Assembly (NCBI RefSeq): GCF_902498185.1
Contig: NZ_CABVIX010000002.1
Span: 248,001-312,000 of the forward strand
Direction: 5' to 3'
DNA length: 64,000 bases
Source: Pseudomonas fluorescens
GTDB taxonomy: Bacteria; Pseudomonadota; Gammaproteobacteria; Pseudomonadales; Pseudomonadaceae
Each line of letters begins with the position of its first letter. Position 1 is the stretch's first letter. Positions 1-9,224 of the stretch are shown here, piece by piece. The translations under genes and the position numbers were made by a program. Below the pieces are notes generated by a model. It worked only from the letters and a program-made list of their open reading frames with translations. It searched no databases and was not told the DNA's origin.

Positions 1-143
1 AACAATGCTCGTAGTAGTTTGGGGTCAGGTGCGCTTATAATTTTGGCATTCGGCCATCGCCGAAGAAATCTTCAGCGATGGCGAGAGAAACCAAACGACC
101 GGATCGAGAAACGGCTCTATCTTCCCTCGTGGGCGGCCATGGC

Positions 144-1733
144 CTAGCGGGTGGCCGAAACCGTGGAAAAGTCCTGGCGCCCAAACGGACTCACCTTGTA
201 CCCCTCGACGCCCTGGCGAGCCAGGACCGCCGCGGTCGGGTGCGCGAGGGGGAGCCACAGGGCCTGCTGCTGAATCAGCGCCTGGGCCTGCTGGTACAGG
301 CGGCTGCGTACGCTCTGGTCGTTGGTGGTGCGGCCAGCGCTGATCAGCTGGTCCAGGCGGTTGTCGCAGTAGCGGGCGAAGTTGGTGCCGGACTTGACCG
401 CCGAGCAGGCGAATTGCGGGGTCAGGAAGTTGTCCGGGTCACCGTTGTCGCCCGCCCAGCCCATGAACAGCAAGTCATGCTCACCCGCCTTGGCACGGCG
501 GATCAGTTCGCCCCACTCGATCACGCGGATCTCGGCCTTGATGCCGACCTTGGCAAGGTCGGCCTGCAGCAATTGAGCCCCCAGGTTCGGGTTGGGATTG
601 AGCAGGCTGCCCGACGGGCGGGTCCAGATCGTGGTGCTGAAGCCATCGGGCAGGCCGGCCTTGGCTAGCAGTACCTGGGCTTTTTTCAGGTCGGTGCTGT
701 AGCCGGGCAGGTCCTTGGCATAGCTCCAGGTATTGGGCGGGTACGGGCCACTGGCCGCGGTGCCGGTATCCTCGAACACGGCCTTGAGGTAGCTCGGCTT
801 GTCGAACGCCAGGTTGATCGCCTGACGCACCTCGGGCTTGTCCAGCGGCGGATGCTGGCTGTTGATGGCGACGAACGCGGTCATGAAGGCCGGGGTGCTC
901 TCGACCTTCAGGCTGGTGTCCTTGCCGGCCTCGGCGATGTCCAGCGGCTTGGGCGAGAGCGCGATCTGGCACTCATTGCGCTTGAGCTTCTGCAGGCGCA
1001 CGTTGGCGTCCGGTGTGATGGCGAAGATGAGCGGGTCGACCGCAGGCTTGCCGGCAAAGTAGTCCGGGTTGGCGCGGTAGCGCACCACCGCGTCCTTCTG
1101 GAAGCGCTGGAACACGAACGGCCCGGTGCCGATCGGCTGGCTGTTGAGTTTTTCCGGGGTGCCGGCCTTGAGCAGCTGGTTTGCGTACTCGGCGGAGTAG
1201 ATCGAGGCAAAGCCCATGCTCAGGGTTGCGAGGAAGGTCGCATCGGGGTGATCCAGGGTAAAGCGCACGGTCTGCGGGTCGGGCGCCTCGATCGACTTGA
1301 TCAGGCTCGGCAGTTGCAGGGACTGGGCATGCGGGTAGCCGGCCGCGGCGAGTTTATGCCATGCGTGGGCGGGGAACAGCATGCGCTCGAAGCTGAACAG
1401 CACGTCGTCGGCGTTGAGCGCGCGGGTCGGCTTGAAGTACTTCGCGGTGTGGAATTTCACCTCCGGGCGCAGCTTGAAGTCGTAGACCAGGCCATCGTTC
1501 GACACCGTCCAGCTTTCCGCCAGGCTGGGTACCACCTTGCCTTGCCCGGCGTCGAACTCGACCAGGCGGTTCATCAGTACATCGGCCGAGGCGTTGGTGG
1601 TGGTCAGCGAGTTGTACTGGACCACATCGAACCCTTCGGGGCTGGCCTCGGTGCAGACGCTCAGGGGGCCGGCGATGGCAGCCGCAGAGGCGAACAGGGT
1701 GGTGAACAAGAGGGGAAGGGCGGCGGCGCGCAT
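144..1733 (-). CDS. ABC transporter periplasmic peptide-binding protein (DppA/OppA family)
   Basis: This is a family 5 extracellular solute-binding protein that would capture di- or oligopeptides in the periplasm and deliver them to a Dpp/Opp-type permease. The chosen ATG (complement of 1731-1733) follows AAGGAG at good spacing and opens a signal peptide (MRAAAL, hydrophobic core, AIA cleavage). Further upstream starts would bury it. The mature part shows family landmarks: LAESWTVSNDG near residue 75, a GTGPF motif, and the PEVRQAINLAFDK stretch. Length (529 aa) is normal. No permease or ATPase genes adjoin it, so it must use components encoded elsewhere. The position next to rpmB matches the P. 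aeruginosa DppA5 locus. The exact peptide specificity cannot be read from sequence. Confidence 0.9.
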   Translation of the reverse strand: MRAAALPLLFTTLFASAAAIAGPLSVCTEASPEGFDVVQYNSLTTTNASADVLMNRLVEFDAGQGKVVPSLAESWTVSNDGLVYDFKLRPEVKFHTAKYFKPTRALNADDVLFSFERMLFPAHAWHKLAAAGYPHAQSLQLPSLIKSIEAPDPQTVRFTLDHPDATFLATLSMGFASIYSAEYANQLLKAGTPEKLNSQPIGTGPFVFQRFQKDAVVRYRANPDYFAGKPAVDPLIFAITPDANVRLQKLKRNECQIALSPKPLDIAEAGKDTSLKVESTPAFMTAFVAINSQHPPLDKPEVRQAINLAFDKPSYLKAVFEDTGTAASGPYPPNTWSYAKDLPGYSTDLKKAQVLLAKAGLPDGFSTTIWTRPSGSLLNPNPNLGAQLLQADLAKVGIKAEIRVIEWGELIRRAKAGEHDLLFMGWAGDNGDPDNFLTPQFACSAVKSGTNFARYCDNRLDQLISAGRTTNDQSVRSRLYQQAQALIQQQALWLPLAHPTAAVLARQGVEGYKVSPFGRQDFSTVSATR

Positions 1734-2096
1734 GGTGGCTCCTTGGCTGATCAATGGCCCATCTGCCAGTGCAGTCTGGAAACGTCCTACCCTAGAGTGC
1801 GCATTGGCAAATGACCACACCCTTTTTTACAAATCCTGCGACGAGCGGTCGACAGTCCTGCAGCCGTGTCGCTATGCTGGCCGGGCGCGTCCTGCCTCTG
1901 GGCAAAAACAGATATTCTGTTGTTGTGGCGTAGTCTTTCTGGTATAAAGCAGCGCTCTTTTCTAGGGGCTCGGCCTGTCGCTTGCGCGAATCCGGTCGAT
2001 AAGACCCCGACGAAACACGGCGCCTGGCGCCAAAGACTGAGAGATTAAGCGGCCAACCCATGCCGGGTTGGGCATGTGGTTTTAGAGGGCTGAGGC
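1734..2096 (+). promoter_or_regulatory. Intergenic region with the rpmB-rpmG promoter and leader
   Basis: A sigma70-type promoter for the ribosomal protein operon lies at 1920-1948: TTGTTG, a 17-base spacer and TATAAA. The roughly 145-base leader that follows contains a perfect 6-bp hairpin, CATGCC-gggttg-GGCATG at 2059-2076, just ahead of the rpmB ribosome-binding site. It could be an autoregulatory target of L28 or L33, but that is inference. The left part of the region is the upstream DNA of the divergent peptide-binding protein gene. Confidence 0.6.
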
Positions 2097-2333
2097 ATGT
2101 CGAGAGTCTGTCAAGTTACCGGTAAGGGTCCGGTAACTGGGAACAATATTTCCCACGCAAACAACAAAACCCGTCGTCGTTTCCTGCCGAACCTGCAGCA
2201 TCATCGCTTCTGGGTCGAGTCTGAGAAGCGTTTCGTGCGTCTGCGCGTTTCCGCCAAGGGCATGCGTATCATCGACAAGCGCGGCATTGATGTCGTACTG
2301 GTCGAAATTCGCCGTAACGGCGCCAAGGTTTAA
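2097..2333 (+). CDS. rpmB: 50S ribosomal protein L28
   Basis: L28 is a structural protein of the large ribosomal subunit. The 78-residue product starts [10 protein letters not shown] and contains the family's [14 protein letters not shown] block and the C-terminal RRNGAKV. Length is standard. The ATG follows GAGG six bases upstream. The gene is 11 bases ahead of rpmG, the conserved bacterial rpmB-rpmG pair, and is expected to be co-transcribed with it from the promoter at 1920-1948 down to the terminator at 2521-2552. Confidence 0.98.
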   Translation: MSRVCQVTGKGPVTGNNISHANNKTRRRFLPNLQHHRFWVESEKRFVRLRVSAKGMRIIDKRGIDVVLVEIRRNGAKV

Positions 2334-2344
2334 GGGAGACAATC

Positions 2345-2500
2345 ATGCGTGAATTGATCCGTCTGGTATCGAGTGCTGGCACTGGCCACTTCTACACCAC
2401 CGACAAGAACAAGCGCACTACTCCGGACAAGATCGAGATCAAGAAATATGATCCGGTCGTCCGTAAGCACGTGGCGTACAAGGAAGCCAAGATCAAGTAA
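2345..2500 (+). CDS. rpmG: 50S ribosomal protein L33, cysteine-free (zinc-independent) type
   Basis: The product (51 aa) starts [19 protein letters not shown] and ends [10 protein letters not shown], matching L33. It carries no cysteine, so it is the C-minus form that does not bind zinc. It follows rpmB after a short spacer that includes a GGGAG ribosome-binding site, and a strong intrinsic terminator lies 20 bases downstream. No second zinc-dependent paralogue is visible in this window. Confidence 0.98.
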   Translation: MRELIRLVSSAGTGHFYTTDKNKRTTPDKIEIKKYDPVVRKHVAYKEAKIK

Positions 2501-2520
2501 TTGATCCGGCGACCAGAAAA

Positions 2521-2552
2521 ACCCGCATTCATTGAATGCGGGTTTTTTTTTG
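2521..2552 (+). terminator. Rho-independent terminator of rpmB-rpmG
   Basis: ACCCGCATTC/GAATGCGGGT forms a long stem with a short loop and is followed by a run of ten T residues. Confidence 0.95.
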
Positions 2553-2569
2553 CATCGAACGAGGGCGGG

Positions 2570-2773
2570 TCAGCCGATTCGCAGATCGGTGATGAAGCCT
2601 TCGTCGACAAGGACGAATACCCGGTCACCTCTTTTGTCGTGGGTGGCCGGGTCGGTCGGGCCCACAACGATGGACATCCCGGTCATTTCCAGGATGTAGG
2701 TCTTGACGCTTGGTACATAACGCGTGCCGATCAGGTGCCTGACAGGGCCGAGAAGATCGATGCAGCTTTCCAT
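2570..2773 (-). CDS. Small hypothetical protein (67 aa)
   Basis: I do not recognise a family. The reading frame starts at an ATG preceded by GAGG eight bases upstream (ctgaGGAT-type context) and encodes 67 residues, beginning MESCIDLLGPVRHLIGTRYV and ending VDEGFITDLRIG. The composition (beta-branched residues, KTYILEMTGMSIVVGP) suggests a small beta-rich domain. It lies between the rpmG terminator and the cupin gene, on the same strand as the latter. A real ribosome-binding site and the absence of a competing gene support it. Short length keeps confidence moderate. Confidence 0.55.
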   Translation of the reverse strand: MESCIDLLGPVRHLIGTRYVPSVKTYILEMTGMSIVVGPTDPATHDKRGDRVFVLVDEGFITDLRIG

Positions 2774-2863
2774 GGTGAGATCCTCACAAGGTGGCGCTCC
2801 TGGATCTGGAGCGCTTTCATTGTGTAAGTGGGGGGTCTCACCCGCGCCGTATATAACTATCGA

Positions 2864-3223
2864 TCAGGCCCGCTCGAACATCGCATAGATCTTGCGGCAG
2901 GGCTCGAGCACTTCCCATGTGCCCTTGAATCCCGCCGGGATGACGAAACGGTCGCCGCTGCGCAGGGTCTTGGCGCCACCCGCCTCATCTCGCAGCACGG
3001 AAACGCCCTGGACGATCTCGCAGTACTCATGCTCGGTATAGTTCACCGTCCATTGGCCCACCGCGCCTTCCCACACCCCTGCGGCGAACTGACCACACGG
3101 ACTGGCGTAGTGGTTGTAGACAACCTGGTCCGGGTTGCCCTTGAGGATCTTCTCGGCGGCTGGGCGGTAGCGTTCGGCTTCGGTGAGGGCATGGGCGAAG
3201 TCGATAATGGTGTCGATACTCAT
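2864..3223 (-). CDS. Cupin-fold protein (DUF861/ureidoglycine-type cupin)
   Basis: The 119-residue product is a single cupin barrel of the DUF861 type. It has a tryptophan-rich first strand (GVWEGAVGQWTVNY), an EHEYCEIVQG segment contributing metal ligands, and the second motif GDRFVIPAGFKGTWEVLEPCRKIYA. I place the start at MSIDTIID. The longer frame would begin inside the -35 box of a good promoter (TTGACA at 3281-3286, 18-base spacer, TCATAT at 3257-3262, both on the minus strand). It faces away from the aldehyde dehydrogenase gene and shares its upstream region. Similar cupins neighbour polyamine and 4-aminobutyrate genes in pseudomonads. A catalytic or sensing role is not established by the sequence. 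Confidence 0.8.
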   Translation of the reverse strand: MSIDTIIDFAHALTEAERYRPAAEKILKGNPDQVVYNHYASPCGQFAAGVWEGAVGQWTVNYTEHEYCEIVQGVSVLRDEAGGAKTLRSGDRFVIPAGFKGTWEVLEPCRKIYAMFERA

Positions 3224-3419
3224 GAGAGTGTCCGCTTGTTGTTTAATAAAATGCACATATGACGGCTTTACAGCGGTTTGTGTCAAATATATTGATAGTT
3301 CACACAGGGTGGTTTAGGGTAGCACTGGCCTGTTGCGCGTTCGTCGCCAGGTCCGAATTTCTGACAGCGCCCGTGAGTCCTCAGTGCGGCGTTGCACCTT
3401 CACAACAGAGGAGTTTCGT

Positions 3420-4913
3420 ATGACCACCCTGACGCGAGCGGACTGGGAACAGCGTGCCCAACAATTGAACATCGAAGGCCGTGCTTTCATCAATGGCGAG
3501 TACACCGCCGCCGCATCCGGTGAAACCTTCGAGTGCGTCAGCCCGGTCGATGGCCGCTTCCTGGCCAAGGTCGCCAGTTGTGACGCCGCCGACGCCCAGC
3601 GTGCCGTTGAAAACGCTCGCGCTACCTTCGATTCCGGCGTGTGGTCACGCCTGGCACCGGCCAAGCGAAAGGCCGTGCTGATCCGCTTCTCCGACCTGCT
3701 GCGGCAGAACGTCGAAGAGCTCGCGCTGCTCGAAACCCTCGACATGGGCAAGCCGATCGGTGACTCCTCGGCCATCGACATTCCCGGCGCTGCCGGGGCC
3801 CTGCGCTGGACCGCAGAAGCCATCGACAAGGTCTACGACGAGGTAGCGCCGACCCCTCATGACCAGCTAGGCCTGGTCACCCGCGAGCCGGTAGGCGTGG
3901 TCGCAGCCATCGTGCCCTGGAACTTCCCCTTGCTAATGGCCAGCTGGAAACTCGGCCCGGCATTGGCCACCGGTAACTCGGTGGTGCTCAAGCCGTCCGA
4001 AAAATCTCCGCTGACCGCCATCCGCATCGCCCAGCTGGCCATCGAGGCGGGTATCCCGGCCGGTGTGCTGAACGTGCTGCCTGGCTACGGCCACACGGTT
4101 GGCAAGGCCCTGGCCCTGCACATGGACGTGGATACCTTGGTGTTCACCGGCTCGACCAAGATCGCCAAGCAGTTGATGATCTATGCGGGCGAGTCGAACA
4201 TGAAGCGTGTCTGGCTCGAAGCCGGCGGCAAGAGCCCGAACATCGTGTTCGCCGACGCCCCCGACCTGAAAGCCGCCGCCGAGGCAGCGGCCAGCGCCAT
4301 CGCCTTCAACCAGGGCGAGGTCTGCACTGCGGGCTCGCGTCTGTTGGTCGAGCGTTCGATCAAGGACCAGTTCCTGCCCATGGTGGTCGAGGCCCTGAAG
4401 GCGTGGAAACCCGGTAACCCGCTGGATCCTGCCACTACTGTCGGTGCCCTGGTCGATACCCAGCAGATGAACACCGTGCTGTCCTATATCGAAGCGGGCC
4501 ACAGCGATGGCGCCAAGCTGCTGATCGGCGGCAAGCGTATCCTTGAGGAAACCGGTGGTACCTATGTCGAGCCGACCATCTTCGACGGCGTGAGCAACGC
4601 CATGAAGATCGCCCAGGAAGAAATCTTCGGCCCGGTCCTTTCTGTACTGACCTTCGACACCGCCGAAGAAGCCATCGCCATCGCCAACGACACCCCTTAT
4701 GGCCTGGCTGCCGGCGTGTGGACTGCCGACATCTCCAAGGCTCACCTGACCGCGCGCGCCCTGCGGGCCGGCAGCGTCTGGGTCAACCAGTACGACGGTG
4801 GCGACATGACCGCGCCGTTCGGCGGTTTCAAGCAATCGGGCAACGGCCGTGACAAGTCGCTGCACGCGCTCGACAAGTACACCGAGCTCAAGGCCACCTG
4901 GATCAAGCTGTAG
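3420..4913 (+). CDS. kauB: Aminoaldehyde dehydrogenase, KauB/PuuC type
   Basis: This NAD(P)-dependent aldehyde dehydrogenase probably oxidises 4-guanidinobutyraldehyde, gamma-glutamyl-aminobutyraldehyde or related aminoaldehydes made from arginine, agmatine and polyamines. The product is 497 aa. It has the VPWNFPLLM cofactor-site segment, FTGSTKIAKQ, the general base in LEAGGKSPN, and the catalytic cysteine in GEVCTAGSR, with the EEIFGPVLSV stretch downstream. ATG 3420 follows AGGAG. The setting (cupin, MFS carrier, FAD oxidoreductase, PauR-like gene nearby) matches the P. aeruginosa kauB locus. I infer the substrate from that synteny, since the catalytic residues alone do not fix it. Confidence 0.88.
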   Translation: MTTLTRADWEQRAQQLNIEGRAFINGEYTAAASGETFECVSPVDGRFLAKVASCDAADAQRAVENARATFDSGVWSRLAPAKRKAVLIRFSDLLRQNVEELALLETLDMGKPIGDSSAIDIPGAAGALRWTAEAIDKVYDEVAPTPHDQLGLVTREPVGVVAAIVPWNFPLLMASWKLGPALATGNSVVLKPSEKSPLTAIRIAQLAIEAGIPAGVLNVLPGYGHTVGKALALHMDVDTLVFTGSTKIAKQLMIYAGESNMKRVWLEAGGKSPNIVFADAPDLKAAAEAAASAIAFNQGEVCTAGSRLLVERSIKDQFLPMVVEALKAWKPGNPLDPATTVGALVDTQQMNTVLSYIEAGHSDGAKLLIGGKRILEETGGTYVEPTIFDGVSNAMKIAQEEIFGPVLSVLTFDTAEEAIAIANDTPYGLAAGVWTADISKAHLTARALRAGSVWVNQYDGGDMTAPFGGFKQSGNGRDKSLHALDKYTELKATWIKL

Positions 4914-4934
4914 GTCTGATCGCTGGAGGCTGAT

Positions 4935-4966
4935 ACAGCCGGGCCGGCCTTTGCCGTCCCGGCTGT
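4935..4966 (+). terminator. Hairpin after the aldehyde dehydrogenase gene
   Basis: ACAGCCGGG and CCCGGCTGT form a perfect 9-bp stem around a 14-base loop, 20 bases past the stop codon. The following tract (tctgtttctg) is only weakly T-rich, so termination may be partial. Confidence 0.5.
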
Positions 4967-5000
4967 TCTGTTTCTGCTGCGCAAGGTCTGGGAGGCTTTG

Positions 5001-6140
5001 ATGCGTTGGGGAAGCTATTTTGCCGTGCTCGCGTCGGTGCTCAGCGTCGGCCTGGCGCTGGGCGTGAGCATGCCGCTGGTATCGTTGCGCCTGGAAAACT
5101 GGGGCTACGGCAGCTTTGCGATCGGCGTCATGGCGGCGATGCCGGCCATCGGCGTATTGCTGGGAGCGAGTCTCGCCAGTCGCCTGGCCGCTTGGGTCGG
5201 GGTGCCCAGCGCGATGCGCCTGTGCCTGTGGGGTGGTGCGCTGTCGATCGGCCTGCTGGCGCTGCTGCCCAGCTACCCCGTGTGGCTGGGCCTGCGCCTG
5301 TTGATCGGCATGTCCCTGACGGTGGTGTTCATTCTCGGGGAAAGCTGGATCAACCAGCTGGTGGTGGAGCACTGGCGTGGGCGCCTGGTGGCGCTGTATG
5401 GCAGCAGCTACGCACTGAGCCAGCTGGCAGGTCCGCTGGTGCTAGGGTTTCTCGGCTCCGAGGATGACTTCGGCTTCTGGTCGGCGACCAGCCTGTTGGT
5501 CTGCGCGCCATTGCTGCTGCTGGGACGCGGCGGCGCACCCAGCACCGAGGCCTGCAGCGTGACCTTGCGCGATCTGGCCGGTTTCTGCCGACGCTTGCCA
5601 GTGATCGCCTGGGCCATTGCCCTGTTCGCCGCGTTCGAGGCGATGATCCTGACGTTGTTGCCGGTGTACTGCCTGCAGCAAGGGTTCACCACGGAAGTGG
5701 CGCTGTTCATGGTCAGCACCGTCGTAGTGGGGGATGCGGTGCTGCAACTGCCGATTGGCGCGCTGGCTGACCGCATATCGCGGCGCACGCTGTTCAGCGG
5801 CTGTGCGCTGACGCTGCTGGTGTCGAGCCTGATGATTCCGGTACTGCTGCATACGCCTGGAATCTGGCCGCTTTGGGTATTGTTTGGCGCAAGTGCGGGG
5901 GGACTGTTCACCCTGTCACTGGTGCTCATTGGAGAACGATACCGTGACGACGCGCTGGTTCGGGCCAATGCGCATGTAGCGCAGCTGTGGGGCATCGGAT
6001 GCTTGCTTGGGCCTTTGCTGGCAGGGGCTGGCAGCCAGTGGATCAGCGGGCACGCCTTGCCGCTGCTGATGGCGGCAGGGGCGTTTGGCCTGGTGTTGCT
6101 CACAAGACGGCGGGATGCATTCGAGCCTGCGCCTGCTTGA
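5001..6140 (+). CDS. MFS transporter (YcaD-like, 12-TM)
   Basis: The 379-residue product is a major facilitator superfamily membrane protein with about twelve hydrophobic segments. It has an A-loop-like GALADRISRRTLF motif after TM7 near residue 250. The N-terminal half contains SMPLVSLRLENWGYGSFAIGVM, typical of the YcaD/efflux-type subgroup. The ATG at 5001 follows GGGAGG. The gene follows the dehydrogenase by about 85 bases on the same strand, with a hairpin between them, so read-through is possible. Substrate and direction of transport are not evident. Location in a polyamine block suggests, but does not show, an amine-related substrate. Confidence 0.85.
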   Translation: MRWGSYFAVLASVLSVGLALGVSMPLVSLRLENWGYGSFAIGVMAAMPAIGVLLGASLASRLAAWVGVPSAMRLCLWGGALSIGLLALLPSYPVWLGLRLLIGMSLTVVFILGESWINQLVVEHWRGRLVALYGSSYALSQLAGPLVLGFLGSEDDFGFWSATSLLVCAPLLLLGRGGAPSTEACSVTLRDLAGFCRRLPVIAWAIALFAAFEAMILTLLPVYCLQQGFTTEVALFMVSTVVVGDAVLQLPIGALADRISRRTLFSGCALTLLVSSLMIPVLLHTPGIWPLWVLFGASAGGLFTLSLVLIGERYRDDALVRANAHVAQLWGIGCLLGPLLAGAGSQWISGHALPLLMAAGAFGLVLLTRRRDAFEPAPA

Positions 6141-6150
6141 GCCGGCGCAG

Positions 6151-7704
6151 CTACAGCATCTTCTCCAACCCCACTGCCTTGCTCACCCAGGCATTGAACC
6201 GCCGCCACAACCCACCCGGCTCGGTGACAAGGGTGTGCATCCGTTCATTGTCTTCGGTCACCCAGACCAGCTTGTCGCCGATCAGCTGTGGCTGATAGCT
6301 CAGCGCCGGTGCCATGCCCTGGAGCGCCAGCTCGCGGGTGTACTCGGACAGCTTCGGGCTGTCCACCATCACCCCGACCTCCGTATTCCACAGCACCGAG
6401 CGGGGGTCGAAGTTGAAGGAGCCGATAAACGTCTTGCGCCGGTCCAGCACGATGGCCTTGCTGTGCAGGCTTGAATCGGAGCCGCCCTGGAAATTCAGGT
6501 TGCCCGCGCTGGGATCACCTGGCTGGCGGCGCAGCTCGAACAGCTTTACACCATGTTCCAGCAGGGCCCGGCGGTACGGCGCGTAACCGCCGTGCACGGC
6601 GGGCACATCGGTCGCTTCGAGGGAATTGGTCAGCAGCCTGACCGAGATACCGGCGTCGGCGTGACGGGTCAGGTACAGCAGGCCCGGCTCGCCCGGCACG
6701 AAGTAGGCCGACACGAGAATGAGCTCGTGCTCGACGCTGTTGAGGTCGGGCGCCAGTTGCCGGGTCATCAGCAGCTGCGGGTCTGGCTCGTCGCTGGCAA
6801 GCACCTTGCTGGGCGCGTCCCAGAGAGCCTGGCTATGAGCCCAGATCAACTCGTTTCGCCACACATCCAGTCGCGGTTGCGACTGGTACGCCATCAATCG
6901 GTCATACAGTGCCTTGCGCTTGATCCGTGCCTCGGCAAGGGAGACTTCCAGGCGTCGGCGGCTGTCGCGCAGGTCCTCGGCATCTGGCTGGCGCCAGAGA
7001 AAATCACCGATCGGGCGGCTCAAGGCGCTGTTCCAGTACTGGTCGAAACTGTGTCCCAGTTGCTCGGCCACGGGGCCAATGCCCAGCAAGTCGATATCGG
7101 TGAAATTCAGGTTGGGCTCGGCATCGAAATACTCGTCGCCCAGGTTGCGTCCTCCCACGATGGACATGCTGTTGTCGACCAGGAACAGCTTGTTATGCAT
7201 GCGCCGATGCTGGCGCGACAGGTTGAACAGGCGTCCCATGGCCCGGGTTGCACCCGTGGTCCGGCCCAGGTGCAGGGGGTTGAATACCCGGATGTCGATG
7301 TTCGGGTGGACGGCAAGGGTACCGATCAGGGTATCCAGCCCGTCGCTGGTGGTATCGTCGAGCAGGATGCGCACGCGGACGCCGCGATCGGCTGCGGCCA
7401 GGAGCTCATGCACCAGCGCGCGGGTGCTCAAGCCGTCGTGGACAATGTAGTACTGCACATCGATGCTCGTCTGCGCGTGCCGGATCAGCTCGGCACGCGC
7501 CCTGAAAGCCTCGTTGCTGTTGGGCAGCAATCGAAAGCCGGAGCGGCCTTCGTGAGGCTCGGCCTGGCGCTGCACCGAACGGCCGAAGGCAGATTGACTG
7601 GCGGGCAGGGCCTGGCTGACTTCGCGGGGGCCGCTGACGCTGGCGCAGCCGTTGAGGCCGAGCAAAAGCGCCAGCAGCAGAGGCAGAGCGCGCTGGAATC
7701 TCAA
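6151..7704 (-). CDS. Phospholipase D/cardiolipin synthase-like lipoprotein
   Basis: The protein has two phospholipase D HKD motifs, HNKLFLVD with GGRN and HSKAIVLD with GSFNFD. It therefore forms a complete PLD active site able to transfer or hydrolyse phosphatidyl groups. The N-terminus is a lipoprotein signal (LLLALLLGLNGC), placing it at the membrane facing the periplasm. I chose the TTG at 7702-7704 because it gives a compact signal peptide after an AGGA element. A GTG at 7756-7758 would add 18 residues and is the alternative. It converges on the MFS gene with 10 bases between the stops. The orthologous gene sits in the same place in other pseudomonads. Substrate not known. Confidence 0.85.
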   Translation of the reverse strand: MRFQRALPLLLALLLGLNGCASVSGPREVSQALPASQSAFGRSVQRQAEPHEGRSGFRLLPNSNEAFRARAELIRHAQTSIDVQYYIVHDGLSTRALVHELLAAADRGVRVRILLDDTTSDGLDTLIGTLAVHPNIDIRVFNPLHLGRTTGATRAMGRLFNLSRQHRRMHNKLFLVDNSMSIVGGRNLGDEYFDAEPNLNFTDIDLLGIGPVAEQLGHSFDQYWNSALSRPIGDFLWRQPDAEDLRDSRRRLEVSLAEARIKRKALYDRLMAYQSQPRLDVWRNELIWAHSQALWDAPSKVLASDEPDPQLLMTRQLAPDLNSVEHELILVSAYFVPGEPGLLYLTRHADAGISVRLLTNSLEATDVPAVHGGYAPYRRALLEHGVKLFELRRQPGDPSAGNLNFQGGSDSSLHSKAIVLDRRKTFIGSFNFDPRSVLWNTEVGVMVDSPKLSEYTRELALQGMAPALSYQPQLIGDKLVWVTEDNERMHTLVTEPGGLWRRFNAWVSKAVGLEKML

Positions 7705-7807
7705 GGGTGGATTGTCCTGTACGGCAGAAGCGTTGGGATATGGACCACGCAAGGCCACGTAAAGTTACCCGCCGTTTGCAGGGTCGCCCAATCGGCGCGC
7801 GGCGCGC

Positions 7808-9091
7808 CTAGACCAGCTCCTTGAGCCGGTGCCAGAGCATGCCGAGTGCCAACAGCGGCGAGCGCAGGTGCCTGCCGCCGGGGAAGGTCACGTGGGGCAC
7901 CTTGGCGAACAGGTCGAAACGCCCGCTGGCCTGTCCGCTGATAGCCTCGCCGAGCAGGCGTGCGGCCAGGTGGGTGGCGTTCAGGCCATGGCCGGAGTAG
8001 GCCTGGGCAAAATAGACATTGGGCTGATGGGCCAACCGACCGATCTGCGGCAGGCGGTTGGCGCCGATGCCGATCATGCCGCCCCACTGGTAATCGATCC
8101 GCACGCTGGCCAGTTGCGGGAAGACCTTGAGCATCTTTGGCCGCATATACGCCGCGATGTCCTTCGGGTCGCGACCCGAATAGTGGCAGGCGCCGCCGAA
8201 CAGCAGCCGGCGGTCGGCCGAGAGACGGTAGTAATCCAAGGCCACGCGCTGGTCGCAGACCGCCATGTTCTCCGGGAGCAACTGATTCGCCAGGGCTTCG
8301 TCCAGGGGCTCGGTTGCAATGATGTAGCTGCCGGCAGGCAGCACCTTGCCGCCGATCTCGCGGTTGAGGTCGTTGAGGTAGGCGTTGCAGCACAGTACCA
8401 GCGTCTGGGCCCGGACCCGGCCTTGAGCGGTGTGGACCTGCACCTGACTGCCGTAGTCGATGCGCGTGACGGCCGATTGCTCGAACAGCTGCACGCCCAG
8501 GCGGCTGGCCACGGCAGCTTCGCCCAGGGCCAGGTTGAGCGGGTGCAGGTGGCCCGAGCCCATGTCGATCAGGCCGCCGACGTAGCGGTCGGAGCCGACC
8601 ACGCTGTGGATCTCTGTGGCCTTCACCAGGCGCAGCTCATGACGATAACCCAGGTTTCGCAGCTCCTCGGCGTCGCCTGCAAAGCCCTCGAGTTCAGCCG
8701 GCTTGTTGGCCAGGTCGCAGTAGCCCCAGGTCAGGTCGCAGGCAATGGCGTGGCGTTCGACCCGCTCGCGGACGATTTCCACGGCTTCCAGGCCCATCAG
8801 CTTGAGGCTGCGTACTCCTTCCTCACCGAGCAGCGGCAAGAACTGCTCCAGGCCATGGCCCACTCCGCGGATCAGCTGCCCCCCATTGCGGCCACTGGCG
8901 CCCCAGCCGACCTTGTGCGCTTCGAGCAAGACAACCCTGAACCCGCGCTCGGCCAGCTCGATCGCGGTATTGAGCCCGGAGTAGCCGCCGCCGATGATGC
9001 ACACGTCGCAGCTGAGCTCCTCTTGCAAGACCGGATGGTCCGGTTGCGGGGCGCTGCTGGCGGCGTAGTAGGACGCGGCATGTACGGTCAT
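7808..9091 (-). CDS. pauB4: FAD-dependent amine oxidoreductase, PuuB/PauB type
   Basis: This DAO-fold flavoenzyme is expected to oxidise gamma-glutamylated polyamines, or related amines, to the aldehyde that the neighbouring dehydrogenase uses. The FAD-binding dinucleotide motif CDVCIIGGGYSGLNTAIELAERG begins near residue 28, followed by HKVGWGASGRNGGQ. A second FAD contact is the AYSGHGLNATHLAARL segment near the C-terminus. Length (427 aa) fits. ATG 9091 is preceded by AGGA. It is divergently oriented from the YkgJ-like gene. Synteny with lrp and the PLD gene matches P. aeruginosa PauB4. The true amine substrate remains inferred. Confidence 0.82.
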   Translation of the reverse strand: MTVHAASYYAASSAPQPDHPVLQEELSCDVCIIGGGYSGLNTAIELAERGFRVVLLEAHKVGWGASGRNGGQLIRGVGHGLEQFLPLLGEEGVRSLKLMGLEAVEIVRERVERHAIACDLTWGYCDLANKPAELEGFAGDAEELRNLGYRHELRLVKATEIHSVVGSDRYVGGLIDMGSGHLHPLNLALGEAAVASRLGVQLFEQSAVTRIDYGSQVQVHTAQGRVRAQTLVLCCNAYLNDLNREIGGKVLPAGSYIIATEPLDEALANQLLPENMAVCDQRVALDYYRLSADRRLLFGGACHYSGRDPKDIAAYMRPKMLKVFPQLASVRIDYQWGGMIGIGANRLPQIGRLAHQPNVYFAQAYSGHGLNATHLAARLLGEAISGQASGRFDLFAKVPHVTFPGGRHLRSPLLALGMLWHRLKELV

Positions 9092-9224
9092 TGGGAATCC
9101 TGGGGCTGGAGAAAATACGATGCAGGATAAGTCGGGCCACCCCCCCAGGCAACCAACCTCGTGGACACAGGAAATAGCGGTTTCAGGCAGAATAAGGCTC
9201 GATTTGCCGACCGTAGCGCCAACC

